A stretch of DNA of 64,000 nt from Pseudomonas gessardii (GTDB lineage: Bacteria; Pseudomonadota; Gammaproteobacteria; Pseudomonadales; Pseudomonadaceae): positions 434,001-498,000 of the forward strand of contig NZ_MNPU01000001.1 of the NCBI RefSeq assembly GCF_001983165.1, given 5' to 3'. Made by a program: the position numbers and the translations under genes. Numbering within the stretch: the first letter of the stretch is position 1; the number at the start of each line of letters is the position of its first letter. Of this stretch, positions 20,101 through 30,390 are shown one piece after another. The notes below the pieces were generated by a model, which was not told the DNA's origin, did no database searches, and saw nothing but the letters and a program-made list of their open reading frames with translations.

Positions 20101-22222
20101 CCACGATGATTATCAGGCCTATCTGGCTGAGCACTTGTCTGCCACCCACCCCGGTTTCGAGCGACGCCTGAAGGACTTCAGCCAGCAAGTGCCCTGGCAG
20201 CTGTTACAGCACGCCCACGCCCTCAAGCTACAGGAGCGCCTGTCAGAACGGGGCTTTGACCTGATCCAGCAGGCGGTCGATATGCCAGACGCCATTGCCC
20301 GCGCAGCGGTCATGGGCACGACGGCCAGGGTCAGGCCCCTGGAGTTGATTGCCACGGCCGGCGCTACGCCAGCAACTGCCCTGGGCTTGTACCTCATTGG
20401 CGCCGGGCGCCAGGGGGTGCAGGTGTTGTATGCGCCTTATCATCCGACCTTGATCTTTACCGAGTTCGAGAGCGAAGCGCAGTTCCTGGAGGCCCTGAAC
20501 CGGCCCGGTGCCCTGCAAGACTGTGTGCTCAAGCGCCTGCCCGCGCCCCAGGACGCTACGGATCGGAACTTGCTGGCCAGCACCCTGGGATTCAATCCGA
20601 TCCAGGGCAACCTGTTCAGCCAACTGTTCGACGACAACCGGCAGTTGCTTCTGAAGTTGCTGGGCACCCAATCGATCAGCGGGGCTGAAGAGGAATGGGA
20701 AACCATCAAGCAGGTATTCAGTGGTTCGGTTGGCCGGGTGATCGGCTTTTTGCCTGGCAAGCTGGCGTTGCCCTGGGCGATCTGGCAGAGCATTTCCCTG
20801 TTCACCGAGTCCGCCGAGGCCTTGCAAGACCATCATTGGCGCCGGGCCTTGCAGGCGTTTATCGACGGCGTTGCGCAAATGGCCGCAGTTGGCCAGGCCT
20901 TGCAGCAAGCAAAGTCGCTCATCCTGGAGCCGATAGAAGAAACACCCCCTGCACCGTTGCCCTCTATGAACTGGCCGTTGGACATCACCACCCCTGAACG
21001 CACCGTGCTGTCGCCCAGCGAAGTGCACGATGTGGCGCTGGTCAACCTCAAGCACAACGCCCTGAAGGGGATATACCAGCATAACGCTGCGTCCTACATT
21101 CCCATGGCTGGCAAGGTGTATCAGGTCAACCCCCTTGGCGCGTTCTGGCGCATTGCGACGGAGCAGCAAAACGGCCCGTTTGTGTGGCGCAATACCCTGG
21201 GGCAATGGGTGGTCGATACGCGCAACCACATCGCGCGCTTTGGCCAGGCTTATGGCCGCCTGCAGGACCGCTCAGAAGTTCGCACTGTGGCACGCCAGAT
21301 GATGAACATCGAGGCGGTTGGCATGCAGGCGATTCGTGCGCTGTATCCACAACGGGCGCGAATGATCGTGGAAGCGATCGACCTGGCGACGTTTTATGTG
21401 CAGAACTGCAAGTTGAACCTGGGATTGCTGGAGCCGGGAATAGCCCCTGTGACGCGGATCCATCGCTTCATCAATGAGTTTTTTGGCATTGACATCGAGC
21501 CGGATCATGGCCCGCAAGAAATAGATCCCATTCTGGTGCAAAAGCTACACCGCATTGTCGACCTGATCCTCGCCGGCCTGCTGGATCCGACGCTGTCTAC
21601 AATCGATTCAAAGCGCTTCGTCGTGGGCTCCCATCGATCGGACCCACAACAGAATTGGGGGTTTGTCATCGACAATGATCCGCAGCGACGGTTTTACCTG
21701 ACCGAACACTTCTTTACGCCGCCGTTGAGCGACTATGACAATCGCCTGCCGGATTATTTCGACCGGGCGGCTCATGCGCGAGCGACGATGTTGATCCATG
21801 AGATGAGCCATGTGGTGGCGATGACAACCGATGCCGCCTACCTGAACTCGGTGATGCCGTTTTCCGATCTGATCGAGACACTGACACAGGCCGGGCGCAC
21901 CCTGTCGGATTCCCAGAAAAGCTACCAGGACCAGAGCTACTCGCGCAAAACCCCCATCACCCAACTGTTCAAGTTCCCCGATATCAGTGGCACCTTCTGG
22001 CGTGACCTTGGAGCGACCCCTGAAACCGGGCACATCAAAAATCAGATACTGCGCACCACCGGGGGCGTGGATTTGAGCAACGCGCGGGGGATTTTCATGA
22101 GCAACCTGGCCAGGCGAGTCGACACGATGCTGGACAATGCCGACTCGGTGGCGTTCCTGATCAGTCACCTGGGCCGCCAGTTGGACCCAGTGCCCTCCAG
22201 TCGAAGGGAGTCGATAAACTGA
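17162..22222 (+). CDS. Giant putative toxin with C-terminal aspzincin-like metalloprotease motif (1686 aa)
   Basis: This is a single 1686-residue protein. The large N-terminal and central part (about residues 1-1250) is mostly helical and resembles the Pseudomonas 'dermonecrotic toxin domain' proteins: segments such as GVQVLYAPYHPTLIFTEFES (about 1085-1105) followed by LQDCVLKRLP are typical. A hydrophobic stretch (about 1190-1240, VGRVIGFLPGKLALPWAIW) could insert in a membrane. The C-terminal part (about 1300-1686) carries HEMSH at 1546-1550, followed by TTDAAY with Asp1557; HExxH plus a downstream TxD is the metal-binding pattern of aspzincins (M35-type). It has no signal peptide and a weak SD. 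No immunity gene is evident beside it. Insect or competitor toxicity is inference. Confidence 0.7.
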   Translation: MDDLQPPYFFPEAMRLAKHLSARERHRGITDLDRSFLRNLFFANAAGRKAQSPPMIAERLLINRPEQQPLELAGAFVMGSQGSYSSVFFYGPVTGLEKFSDYEQLIHTLESRLRDAQKQRELLHFLAIDQRAGFTFAAGSSLTRQLIEGNVFDEQKACIERYQHLNVQVMLDELGKLPLMETLLDQLLASTLRTSLANIDQRKTHVFFYALATSPTDQDRWVNALLLRDALLLYYRQQSWPVGLRRVFLNPQVAATQTQAQTHWEDGIKQAAQQLPLFLRNSLETYWNSHLAAGGSRREYFAQAMSDKSRVDLLFKRQEEVISAEQWQQLDALYLPAERRATLAIEKVRLWEHYPHYVELASTLVITNSAAFLYTQSKGLQVLKDYSDLQATLRAMVGARGHEDDFFGFLALEERARFVGFQQPQFSPAPFSGPVFKRLLEDIIAKQQQNLEYCLDVYRRHQGTMDAYALLDHGLDIRALLDHRLLALDAKGRWSTHPAAPSVPAEKARLTLRQLHSVENALASLLALIPSLETVIADQLRATFSTSTVLPLNPQDLYINRYAGHADDQERRTPRASQSVLEHCIARLIGQAQAIPVTPEYAVYGPRIRGQASKRLELSIDRLNAMVEHWLLGLNLQTIAQIPRAGLEAALPKLIHSMSVGILEEARLRGLDKTLDERDIQILQTVLSPDNATPERRRTLKGFTPDAFTLSVRVNGQTTLHRLANCFVLTERGGLDPHHSGHAVLWTPAAGVEVFASVSALNNTLAHRLRSPTRRLSLLENLAAPARLPHQCYEPGPLQLIKEPALQECQQSWINQYIAQRQHTLGLKAKAQSLLQVLGQVRKKLPVNNLQRAAAIARLAELRHSLPDGLGAAPPREQQRQAEILEQYRINTLHGRDYLDELQPLRQHVADRLNAMLVDYSVFAADVAIVPRLTLASQRQGLLDFAMNPASLQAAGFDVVCTAPSLTENVVRQMLLQLKTHDDYQAYLAEHLSATHPGFERRLKDFSQQVPWQLLQHAHALKLQERLSERGFDLIQQAVDMPDAIARAAVMGTTARVRPLELIATAGATPATALGLYLIGAGRQGVQVLYAPYHPTLIFTEFESEAQFLEALNRPGALQDCVLKRLPAPQDATDRNLLASTLGFNPIQGNLFSQLFDDNRQLLLKLLGTQSISGAEEEWETIKQVFSGSVGRVIGFLPGKLALPWAIWQSISLFTESAEALQDHHWRRALQAFIDGVAQMAAVGQALQQAKSLILEPIEETPPAPLPSMNWPLDITTPERTVLSPSEVHDVALVNLKHNALKGIYQHNAASYIPMAGKVYQVNPLGAFWRIATEQQNGPFVWRNTLGQWVVDTRNHIARFGQAYGRLQDRSEVRTVARQMMNIEAVGMQAIRALYPQRARMIVEAIDLATFYVQNCKLNLGLLEPGIAPVTRIHRFINEFFGIDIEPDHGPQEIDPILVQKLHRIVDLILAGLLDPTLSTIDSKRFVVGSHRSDPQQNWGFVIDNDPQRRFYLTEHFFTPPLSDYDNRLPDYFDRAAHARATMLIHEMSHVVAMTTDAAYLNSVMPFSDLIETLTQAGRTLSDSQKSYQDQSYSRKTPITQLFKFPDISGTFWRDLGATPETGHIKNQILRTTGGVDLSNARGIFMSNLARRVDTMLDNADSVAFLISHLGRQLDPVPSSRRESIN

Positions 22223-22231
22223 TCGCCGGGG

Positions 22232-22501
22232 TCAGTCCTTCTGGTCGCGCAGCACATTGCCCGAGGCGCCGTCGATGCGTACTTCATAGACCACACCGTC
22301 AGCCTTGCGGCCTTTGACTTCCCAGTAGCCATTGTCGTCCGCTTCGGCCTGGTAGACCTCAATGTAACCGGCCTTGGTCTTGGCGGTTTCGATGGCTTTT
22401 TCGATGGTGATCCAGCCGGCTCCTGGCTTGTCGGCCAGGGCGGCTCCGGCGCCGAGCAAGGTGGCAGTGGCAAGCAGGGTGGTGAGGGTTTTCTTCAGCA
22501 T
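22232..22501 (-). CDS. Small periplasmic PepSY-domain protein
   Basis: This 89-residue protein has a signal peptide (MLKKTLTTLLATATLLGAGAALA, cut near residue 23) and a single PepSY domain (WITIEKAIETAKTKAG ... YWEVKGRKADGVVYEVRIDG.SGNVL). PepSY domains inhibit or modulate peptidases or sensors. GGAGT lies 8 nt before the ATG. It converges on the giant toxin-like gene with only 9 bp between stops. A peptidase-inhibitor link to that protein is tempting but rests only on position; single PepSY proteins are common in Pseudomonas. Confidence 0.88.
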   Translation of the reverse strand: MLKKTLTTLLATATLLGAGAALADKPGAGWITIEKAIETAKTKAGYIEVYQAEADDNGYWEVKGRKADGVVYEVRIDGASGNVLRDQKD

Positions 22502-22652
22502 GTTCTTACTCCGTTAGCGAGAATGACTTACAGATCCAGATTTTTAGGGTGTTTGCAGGCTGAATTAGTTCCACATTGATGCTCATACGCCATGATGGCG
22601 GTTCTCGGCACCCTGCCGGGAAGGTTAGAATGTAGGAAATCAGGAAGCACCA

Positions 22653-23651
22653 ATGACCGAACAGCCCCTTTCAGAAGCCGACTATGACGCAATCACCGAT
22701 GCCGCTGCGCACTGGTGTATGCGCCTGCACGCTTTTGATTGCACGGCGGCCGAGCGCCAGGCGTTTGAACAGTGGCACGATGCGCATCCCCTGCATGCCT
22801 TTGAATATGCGGCCATGCTGGAAGTCTGGGAGGTGGCCGACCATTTGCCGCGCAGCAGCGAAACGGCCCCGCCGCTAGCGCAAGTCACACCGACCCGCCG
22901 CTGGCGCACCTATGCCGTGGCCGCCGCCATCTCGTTGCTGGCTCTGCCTCTGGCCGCCTTCACTGGCTGGGAAGCGGGTTGGCTGCCCAGTTCCTATGAG
23001 CATTACGACGCCACCAGTGGCCTGCGCCAAGTGACACTGGCCGATGGCAGCGAAGTGGAGCTGAACCTGGGCACCGAGCTGGTCTACAGCAACTATAAGC
23101 ATGAACGCCGGGCCACCCTGAAAAAAGGTGAGGCGTTCTTCAACGTCAGCCATGACCGTGAACACCCGTTCGTGCTCCACGTCGGCGCAGGGCAGATCCG
23201 GGTGACCGGCACCCAGTTCAACGTCTGGAAGTACGACGATCAGGTGCGGGTCATGTTGCTGGAAGGCTCGGTGAAGATCAGCAGCGATGCCAGCCACAGC
23301 GGCCTGAGCCTGACACCCGGCATGCAGGCCAGTTACAACCGGGGTGATGCGCAACCGCAGTTGCAGGCGTTCTCCCCCCATGACCCGGCACTGGCCTGGC
23401 GTCGGGGCAAGTTGATCCTCGACAACCTGGCGCTGGTGGATGCCTTGCCGCTGATCAACCGCTACCTGAGCAAACCAGTGATGCTGGCCGATACCGGTAC
23501 CGGCAACATCCGTATTGGCGGGATCTACGATATCCATGAAGTCACCCACCTGGTGTCCTCCCTGCCCAAGGTCCTGCCGGTCTACCTGACCCAGAACCAG
23601 GATGGCAACACCGTGCTCAACGCGATACCGCGTAAAACGCCCAAGACCTGA
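22653..23651 (+). CDS. FecR-like anti-sigma/sigma-regulator protein without a partner sigma gene
   Basis: At 332 residues, the protein has an N-terminal cytoplasmic FecR region (AAHWCMRLHAFDCTAAERQAF broken by EQWHDAHPLHAFEYAAM), a single membrane segment about residues 88-107, and a periplasmic FecR domain (LRQVTLADGSEVELNLGTEL, GEAFFNV, PFVLHVGAGQIRVTGTQFNV split by turns), followed by a short STN-like end (LVDALPLINRYLSKPV...). FecR proteins control ECF sigma factors in response to outer-membrane receptors. No FecI-type sigma or TonB receptor lies next to it. It sits directly upstream of fapA on the same strand with a 326-bp gap. AGGAAG precedes the ATG. Confidence 0.88.
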   Translation: MTEQPLSEADYDAITDAAAHWCMRLHAFDCTAAERQAFEQWHDAHPLHAFEYAAMLEVWEVADHLPRSSETAPPLAQVTPTRRWRTYAVAAAISLLALPLAAFTGWEAGWLPSSYEHYDATSGLRQVTLADGSEVELNLGTELVYSNYKHERRATLKKGEAFFNVSHDREHPFVLHVGAGQIRVTGTQFNVWKYDDQVRVMLLEGSVKISSDASHSGLSLTPGMQASYNRGDAQPQLQAFSPHDPALAWRRGKLILDNLALVDALPLINRYLSKPVMLADTGTGNIRIGGIYDIHEVTHLVSSLPKVLPVYLTQNQDGNTVLNAIPRKTPKT

Positions 23652-23791
23652 GCGACGCAAAGACAGCGCCTTGGGCAGTACCGGGCGCGACCTCTGTGCG
23701 CGTCGCAATGTCCACTTTTGAAACACCCCTCCCTGCGCAACGCCCCTGTGGCGGCGGATTCATCGGTTCGTCATCAAGAGTGTTGCATGGC

Positions 23792-23834
23792 TGAAACAGG
23801 CCAGGCGCTGGTCATTGGGTAGCGCCCTGTTTCA
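23792..23834. promoter_or_regulatory. Interrupted palindrome upstream of fap, candidate activator site (UAS)
   Basis: TGAAACAGG (23792-23800) and CCTGTTTCA (23826-23834) are perfect inverted 9-mers. Inside them a second dyad GGCGCT...AGCGCC is nested. It lies about 75 bp upstream of the -24/-12 promoter, a usual place for sigma-54 activator binding. There is no T run, so it is a poor terminator for the FecR-like gene. The rest of the 23652-23977 spacer shows the promoter below and an A/T-rich tract at 23886-23907. Confidence 0.55.
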
Positions 23835-23908
23835 TGCCTGATACACCGGGGCCTACGTCCGCCCTGCCAACAATCCCAACTCCTTGAAAAAGAACACAAT
23901 ATAAAAAG

Positions 23909-23924
23909 CGGCACAGCTTCTGCT
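23909..23924 (+). promoter_or_regulatory. Sigma-54 (-24/-12) promoter of the fap operon
   Basis: CGGCACAGCTTCTGCT has the invariant GG at 23910-23911 and GC at 23922-23923 with the required 10-base gap, matching TGGCACG-N4-TTGC in most positions. Transcription would start near 23935, leaving a leader of about 43 nt to the fapA GTG. RpoN dependence of fap operons is established in Pseudomonas. Confidence 0.75.
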
Positions 23925-23977
23925 CTATGCCTTGCAGCGCTGTTTAGGGTCAGCGCTACAAAACAAGGAATGATGCC

Positions 23978-24439
23978 GTGGCAACTCTCAATCAAGGCTC
24001 GCTGAGCCTGCTGCTGATCAGCTGTGTACTCAGCGCCAGTGTGAGCGTGCCGGCCCTGGCCGAAAACGGCGTGATCGTCACCGGGCGCAACGTCCAAGGC
24101 CATATGGCCGGGCGTTCCTCCTTCGGCCCGGACCCTTATCCCTCTACGGCCAATGCCAATCCTGGCACGCAGATTCTGCGCGCCACGGCTAACGGCGAAC
24201 TCAACGATAACGACTTCGCCGGGGTCAGCAGCGGGTCAAGCATCACACGCTCCATCCTGCCCAATGGCACCCTCCCCGGCTTGGGCACCCCCCATGGCAG
24301 TAGCGCCTCCGGTTTGGGTGCCGGCGCGGCGGCGGGCCATAGCGGCGGCAGCAGCCTGGGCGGACAGATCAGCGGGACGATCCAGCGTGGCATGGCCCCG
24401 CTGAACAACCTCGGTAGCCTGATGGGAGGCCAGAAATGA
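23978..24439 (+). CDS. fapA: FapA, chaperone-like component of the functional amyloid system
   Basis: FapA is a periplasmic accessory protein that affects how FapB and FapC are distributed in fibrils. This 153-residue protein has a signal peptide (hydrophobic residues 9-27, cut near ALA-EN) and a Gly/Ser/Asn-rich mature part with no fibril repeats. The start is GTG at 23978 with AAGGA 8 nt upstream; the nearby ATGs are out of frame. It overlaps fapB by ATGA. It is the first gene of the fap operon, behind a sigma-54 promoter. Confidence 0.92.
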   Translation: MATLNQGSLSLLLISCVLSASVSVPALAENGVIVTGRNVQGHMAGRSSFGPDPYPSTANANPGTQILRATANGELNDNDFAGVSSGSSITRSILPNGTLPGLGTPHGSSASGLGAGAAAGHSGGSSLGGQISGTIQRGMAPLNNLGSLMGGQK

Positions 24440-24990
24440 AGCACGCATGGCTGATCCTCGCCCTCCTCGGCTGCACCAGCGCGCTGGCCGACAGTAACAA
24501 TCATGCGCTGATCGACAGTTCCGGCCAGCAGTACAGCGGCGTCGCCTCTGTCAATCAGGCCGCCGGCAACCAGCAACAACAGATCAATAGCCGCGCAATC
24601 GCGGTGGGTGGCCAAGCCACTGACGCACTGGTGCAGCGGCTCGCCGGCAAGGTCGACCCGGCCCTGAATGCCAGTGCAGCGATCCAGGGCTCATCGTTCA
24701 GCAACGGCAACGGTGTACTGGGTGTCAACCAGTCGGCCGGGGCCAACAACCAGGCAATCAATGCCGTGCGGATCAGTATCAACCCTGGCCCGCAAAGCAT
24801 CGATGACAGCGTCCTGTCGCAACAGAACATGACGCTGCTACCAGACTCCCGATCCGCCTCTACCACTGGCAGCCGCCAGGTCGTGACCAGCGACCAGGCC
24901 TTCACCGGCAGCCGTGGAGTGGTCCAGGTGAATCAGAGTGCAGGGGTGGGGAACCGTGTGGCTAACACCCTGGGTATCACGATCAAGTAA
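24436..24990 (+). CDS. fapB: FapB, minor amyloid subunit/nucleator
   Basis: FapB nucleates fibril growth on the cell surface. This 184-residue protein has a signal peptide ([18 protein letters not shown]) and three repeat-like blocks with the amyloid pattern of regularly spaced Asn/Gln/Ala and Gly-Asn turns: [34 protein letters not shown] and [17 protein letters not shown]. The linkers are about 50-60 residues. It overlaps fapA by 4 bp. Confidence 0.93.
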   Translation: MKHAWLILALLGCTSALADSNNHALIDSSGQQYSGVASVNQAAGNQQQQINSRAIAVGGQATDALVQRLAGKVDPALNASAAIQGSSFSNGNGVLGVNQSAGANNQAINAVRISINPGPQSIDDSVLSQQNMTLLPDSRSASTTGSRQVVTSDQAFTGSRGVVQVNQSAGVGNRVANTLGITIK

Positions 24991-25058
24991 GCGCTTGATC
25001 GGTGTTTGCAAGACCGTACCAACACTTAACCAACCAATTAGAAGCAAGGAGATACACC

Positions 25059-25814
25059 ATGAAACCTACAATGGCTCTCAAACCACTGGTTTTTGCTCTG
25101 GCTGCGCTCATGGCTGTTGCTGCACAAGCCGATAGTGATAAGTGGAAACCAACTCCTAAACCCACAGGCACCGTCGCTGCGGTCGTGGACAGTACTCAAC
25201 TGAGCAAAGACAACAAGTTCGACGACACCAAAACCAAGAACGATGCCTCCGTCAACAAATCGCTGAACGGCAGCGACGGTAACCTGGGTGGCAACGTCGC
25301 GGCAGGCAGCGGTAACCAACAAGCCAATAGCGCTAGCATCGCCAGCAGTGCTGCTAAAGACGCTCTTGAGGTCTTTGCAGTGGCCATCGCAGATCAAACC
25401 TCCAAGAGCAACAAATTTACCAACAAAGGCACGCAAAACGACGCGTCGGCCAACGACTCGGTCAACGACAGCTCCGGTAACGTGGGTGTCAGTGTCACCG
25501 CAGGTCAAGGCAACCAACAGGCCAACAGCACGGCTATCGTGACCGCTGACGGCAAAAACATTGTCGCTGTGGCCGCCACCAGCCAGGAATCGCTGAACAA
25601 CACCTTCCTCAACACCGCATCGGCCGGCAAAGGCTACGGCAACTGGGGCAAGACCTATGTTACCAACGATGCTTCTTTGAACAACTCGGGCAACAAAGCT
25701 TCCGGCAACCTCGGCATCAACGTGTCTGCGGGCTCTGGCAACCAGCAATCCAACTCCCTGTCCCTGGGCAGCGGTTGCACCCAGTGCGCAGCGGGCAGCG
25801 GCGTACGCTTCTGA
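25059..25814 (+). CDS. fapC: FapC, major amyloid fibril subunit
   Basis: FapC is the main structural protein of the surface amyloid. The 251-residue protein has a signal peptide (residues 1-24) and three imperfect repeats: about 60-94, 126-160 and 201-235, each with NDAS.N.S...GN.G..V.AG.GNQQ.N. Linkers are short (about 31 and 40 residues), as in the P. fluorescens UK4 form rather than the long-linker P. aeruginosa form. The conserved C-terminal CxxC is present (CTQC, residues 240-243). The ATG at 25059 has AAGGAG about 8 nt upstream; the frame is open to 25002. An intrinsic terminator follows. Confidence 0.95.
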   Translation: MKPTMALKPLVFALAALMAVAAQADSDKWKPTPKPTGTVAAVVDSTQLSKDNKFDDTKTKNDASVNKSLNGSDGNLGGNVAAGSGNQQANSASIASSAAKDALEVFAVAIADQTSKSNKFTNKGTQNDASANDSVNDSSGNVGVSVTAGQGNQQANSTAIVTADGKNIVAVAATSQESLNNTFLNTASAGKGYGNWGKTYVTNDASLNNSGNKASGNLGINVSAGSGNQQSNSLSLGSGCTQCAAGSGVRF

Positions 25815-25825
25815 TCTGACGCAGA

Positions 25826-25851
25826 GGGCCTTGGCAACAAGGCCCTTTTTT
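25826..25851 (+). terminator. Intrinsic terminator inside the fap operon (after fapC)
   Basis: GGGCCTT and AAGGCCC form a perfect 7-bp stem with a GGCAAC loop, followed by six T. It lies 12 bp after the fapC stop and 29 bp before fapD, so it should cap most transcripts after fapABC and give lower fapDEF levels by readthrough. Confidence 0.85.
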
Positions 25852-25879
25852 ATTCCCGTGTCCAACAGGTCATTCGATC

Positions 25880-26560
25880 ATGCGCCTCGCGACCTTGTGC
25901 CTGCTGTTAATGCTCACCGGCCCGTCCTGGGCAGGGCAAATGGCGATTTCCGCCATGCCTGGCGGTGCGCTGGTCTTCAAGAAGGTCGAGAGCATCCGCG
26001 AGCGGCGGTTCGCCAACCTGGTGGAACAAAAAACCGATTTCAGCTGCGGGGCCGCAGCACTGGCCACCATCCTGCGCCAGGGCTATTGGCTGGATGTCGA
26101 TGAAGAACACGTCATCAAGGGCATGCTGGTCAACGCCGACCAGGACCTGGTACGCACCCAGGGCTTTTCCATGCTGGATATGAAGCGCTACCTCGAAAGC
26201 ATCGGCATGCGGGCCCGGGGCTACAAGATCGGGCCGGACACCCTGACCACGGTGAAGATCCCGGTGGTGGTGCTCTTGGATATCCGTGGCTACAAGCACT
26301 TTGTGGTGATGCAACGTGCCGAGAAAGACTGGATCTATATCGGCGACCCGGTACTGGGCAACAAGCGTTACTCGCGGGACGATTTCCTCGCCGGATGGAA
26401 TGGCATCGTGTTCGCCGTGCTCGGTGAAGGCTACGACAAGGCCAACGCCCTGCTCGACCCGCCGATACCGTTGACCGCCAAGAGCAAAATGAACGAGTTC
26501 CGGCCCGTGGGCGATGCCGAGCTGATGGACTTCGGTTTCATCCAGAGCGACTTCTTCTAG
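25880..26560 (+). CDS. fapD: FapD, C39-like cysteine protease of the amyloid secretion system
   Basis: FapD is a periplasmic protease needed for fibril secretion. At 226 residues it has a signal peptide (1-18), the catalytic Cys56 in DFSCGAAALATIL, His140 in GYKHFVVMQ and Asp156 in YIGDPVLG, the C39 peptidase triad. The N-terminal extension and the C-terminal tail (PPIPLTAKSKMNEF) match Pseudomonas FapD. The gene follows the internal terminator; no strong SD is obvious. Confidence 0.93.
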   Translation: MRLATLCLLLMLTGPSWAGQMAISAMPGGALVFKKVESIRERRFANLVEQKTDFSCGAAALATILRQGYWLDVDEEHVIKGMLVNADQDLVRTQGFSMLDMKRYLESIGMRARGYKIGPDTLTTVKIPVVVLLDIRGYKHFVVMQRAEKDWIYIGDPVLGNKRYSRDDFLAGWNGIVFAVLGEGYDKANALLDPPIPLTAKSKMNEFRPVGDAELMDFGFIQSDFF

Positions 26561-26597
26561 AAGCGCCATCAGGAGCAGGAAGCTCCAGGAGCAGATG

Positions 26598-27344
26598 ATG
26601 AACACTTACCGTTGGCTGACGGTCCTGTGCCTGGCAGCCTCAATGCCCGCTTATGCAGCCTCGGCGTTCAAGCCGATTGAAATGAATGACGCGGAACTGG
26701 CCCAACTGCGCGGCCGTTTCGTGATGCCGGGGCGGATTGTCAGCTTCGGCATCGTGATGAGCACCACCTGGACCAACGCCGCCGGTGATACCAGCACCGT
26801 CAAGGCCAACATGCAGATCGACGCCTCCACCATCACGCCGCAGTTCTACGTGCAGACCACCGGGGAAACCGGCAAGGGCGGCGACCGTCCCACGGGCACC
26901 GGCACGGTCATCGGCGGCTCCGGGCTGGGTACCGGCAGCGGCGTGACACAAACTGTCCGCGCCGCTGGCGATGGCAATACCGCCTATAACAACGTCGGGA
27001 TCAATGTCAGTGAAAACGGCCTGGCGCCCGCCAATCTGGTGCAGTCGGGCCAGGTACTGGTCGCCGGTGGTTCTATCTCCGGCAATAGCGCCGCCGGCAA
27101 GGTCAGTGTCTCGGCCAATAACGGCGGCCTGCAGATGGCGATCCAGGCCAACCATAATCAGGGCAGCGCCGTACAGCAAATCGGCGGCGGTAATGTTCTG
27201 CAAGGCACGATTTTGCAAGGCAACAGTAACTTCGTAAACAACATGACCCAACTCAATGTTGTGCTGGGTAATAACGGTCTAAACAACGTGGCTTTGAACT
27301 GTAATCTGGATCAACTCAAGGGCCTACGCACGCTCGGTTATTGA
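26598..27344 (+). CDS. fapE: FapE, minor extracellular amyloid component
   Basis: FapE is an exported protein found in small amounts in fibrils. It has about 248 residues, with a signal peptide (cut near AYAAS) and a long Gly/Asn/Ser-rich central region (TGTGTVIGGSGLGTGSG), then a beta-patterned region ending NCNLDQLKGLRTLGY with a single Cys. ATGs at 26595 and 26598 are both possible; 26598 leaves a better 6-nt gap from AGGAG. It lies 34 bp after fapD. Confidence 0.92.
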   Translation: MNTYRWLTVLCLAASMPAYAASAFKPIEMNDAELAQLRGRFVMPGRIVSFGIVMSTTWTNAAGDTSTVKANMQIDASTITPQFYVQTTGETGKGGDRPTGTGTVIGGSGLGTGSGVTQTVRAAGDGNTAYNNVGINVSENGLAPANLVQSGQVLVAGGSISGNSAAGKVSVSANNGGLQMAIQANHNQGSAVQQIGGGNVLQGTILQGNSNFVNNMTQLNVVLGNNGLNNVALNCNLDQLKGLRTLGY

Positions 27345-27375
27345 ACTACGCTGACCCTCGACACTTACGCATTAG

Positions 27376-28662
<1,287 letters not shown>

Positions 28663-28675
28663 ACGCAAGAGAAGG

Positions 28676-28715
28676 AAAAGCCCCGCCGCGATAAGGGTCG
28701 CGACGGGGCTTTTTT
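28676..28715. terminator. Terminator between fapF and the convergent activator gene
   Basis: AAAAGCCCCG.CGCGA pairs with TCGCG.CGGGGCTTTT around TAAGGG, followed by T6. The symmetric A and T flanks mean that it can serve both fapF (rightward) and the sigma-54 activator gene (leftward, stop at 28723). Confidence 0.85.
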
Positions 28716-28722
28716 ACCCGCC

Positions 28723-30048
<1,326 letters not shown>

Positions 30049-30390
30049 GACTGTTCCTTGGCGTCAAAATCATTAAAGTTATTAAGAAACAACAGTTTGG
30101 ACGAGCTGCTCATAACCCTAGCAAGATCTTGACACTCCCCTTGTATCGTTTCGCGATAAAACCATCACCGATACAGCATTTGGCGATCAGCCCCCCTCAA
30201 TACATGCGACTTCAATCTTTCATTGACCTTTCAAAATCACGCCTTACATGACGTTAATCACGAAAAGTTGAATTTTCTTGCTCTAACATGTGACCCGTAC
30301 CCTGTCATCGTGCATCAGTACAGGTACTAGCCGAACGGTAAGCCCAACCGACGGCACATCTTTTGATTGGGCACTTAGAGAGAAGACCCC
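30049..30390. other. Divergent intergenic region (342 bp)
   Basis: This A/T-richer spacer separates the activator gene (leftward) from the 88-aa gene (rightward). It contains the inverted repeat TGTATCG (30142-30148) / CGATACA (30169-30175). It also has CGGCACATCTTTTGAT (30352-30367), which has the -24 element of a sigma-54 promoter but GA in place of the essential -12 GC. No convincing promoter or RNA gene was identified. Confidence 0.4.

Noticed and set aside
30352..30367. Sigma-54-like promoter before the 88-aa gene
   Set aside because: The -24 GGCAC is good but the -12 element has GA instead of the essential GC.
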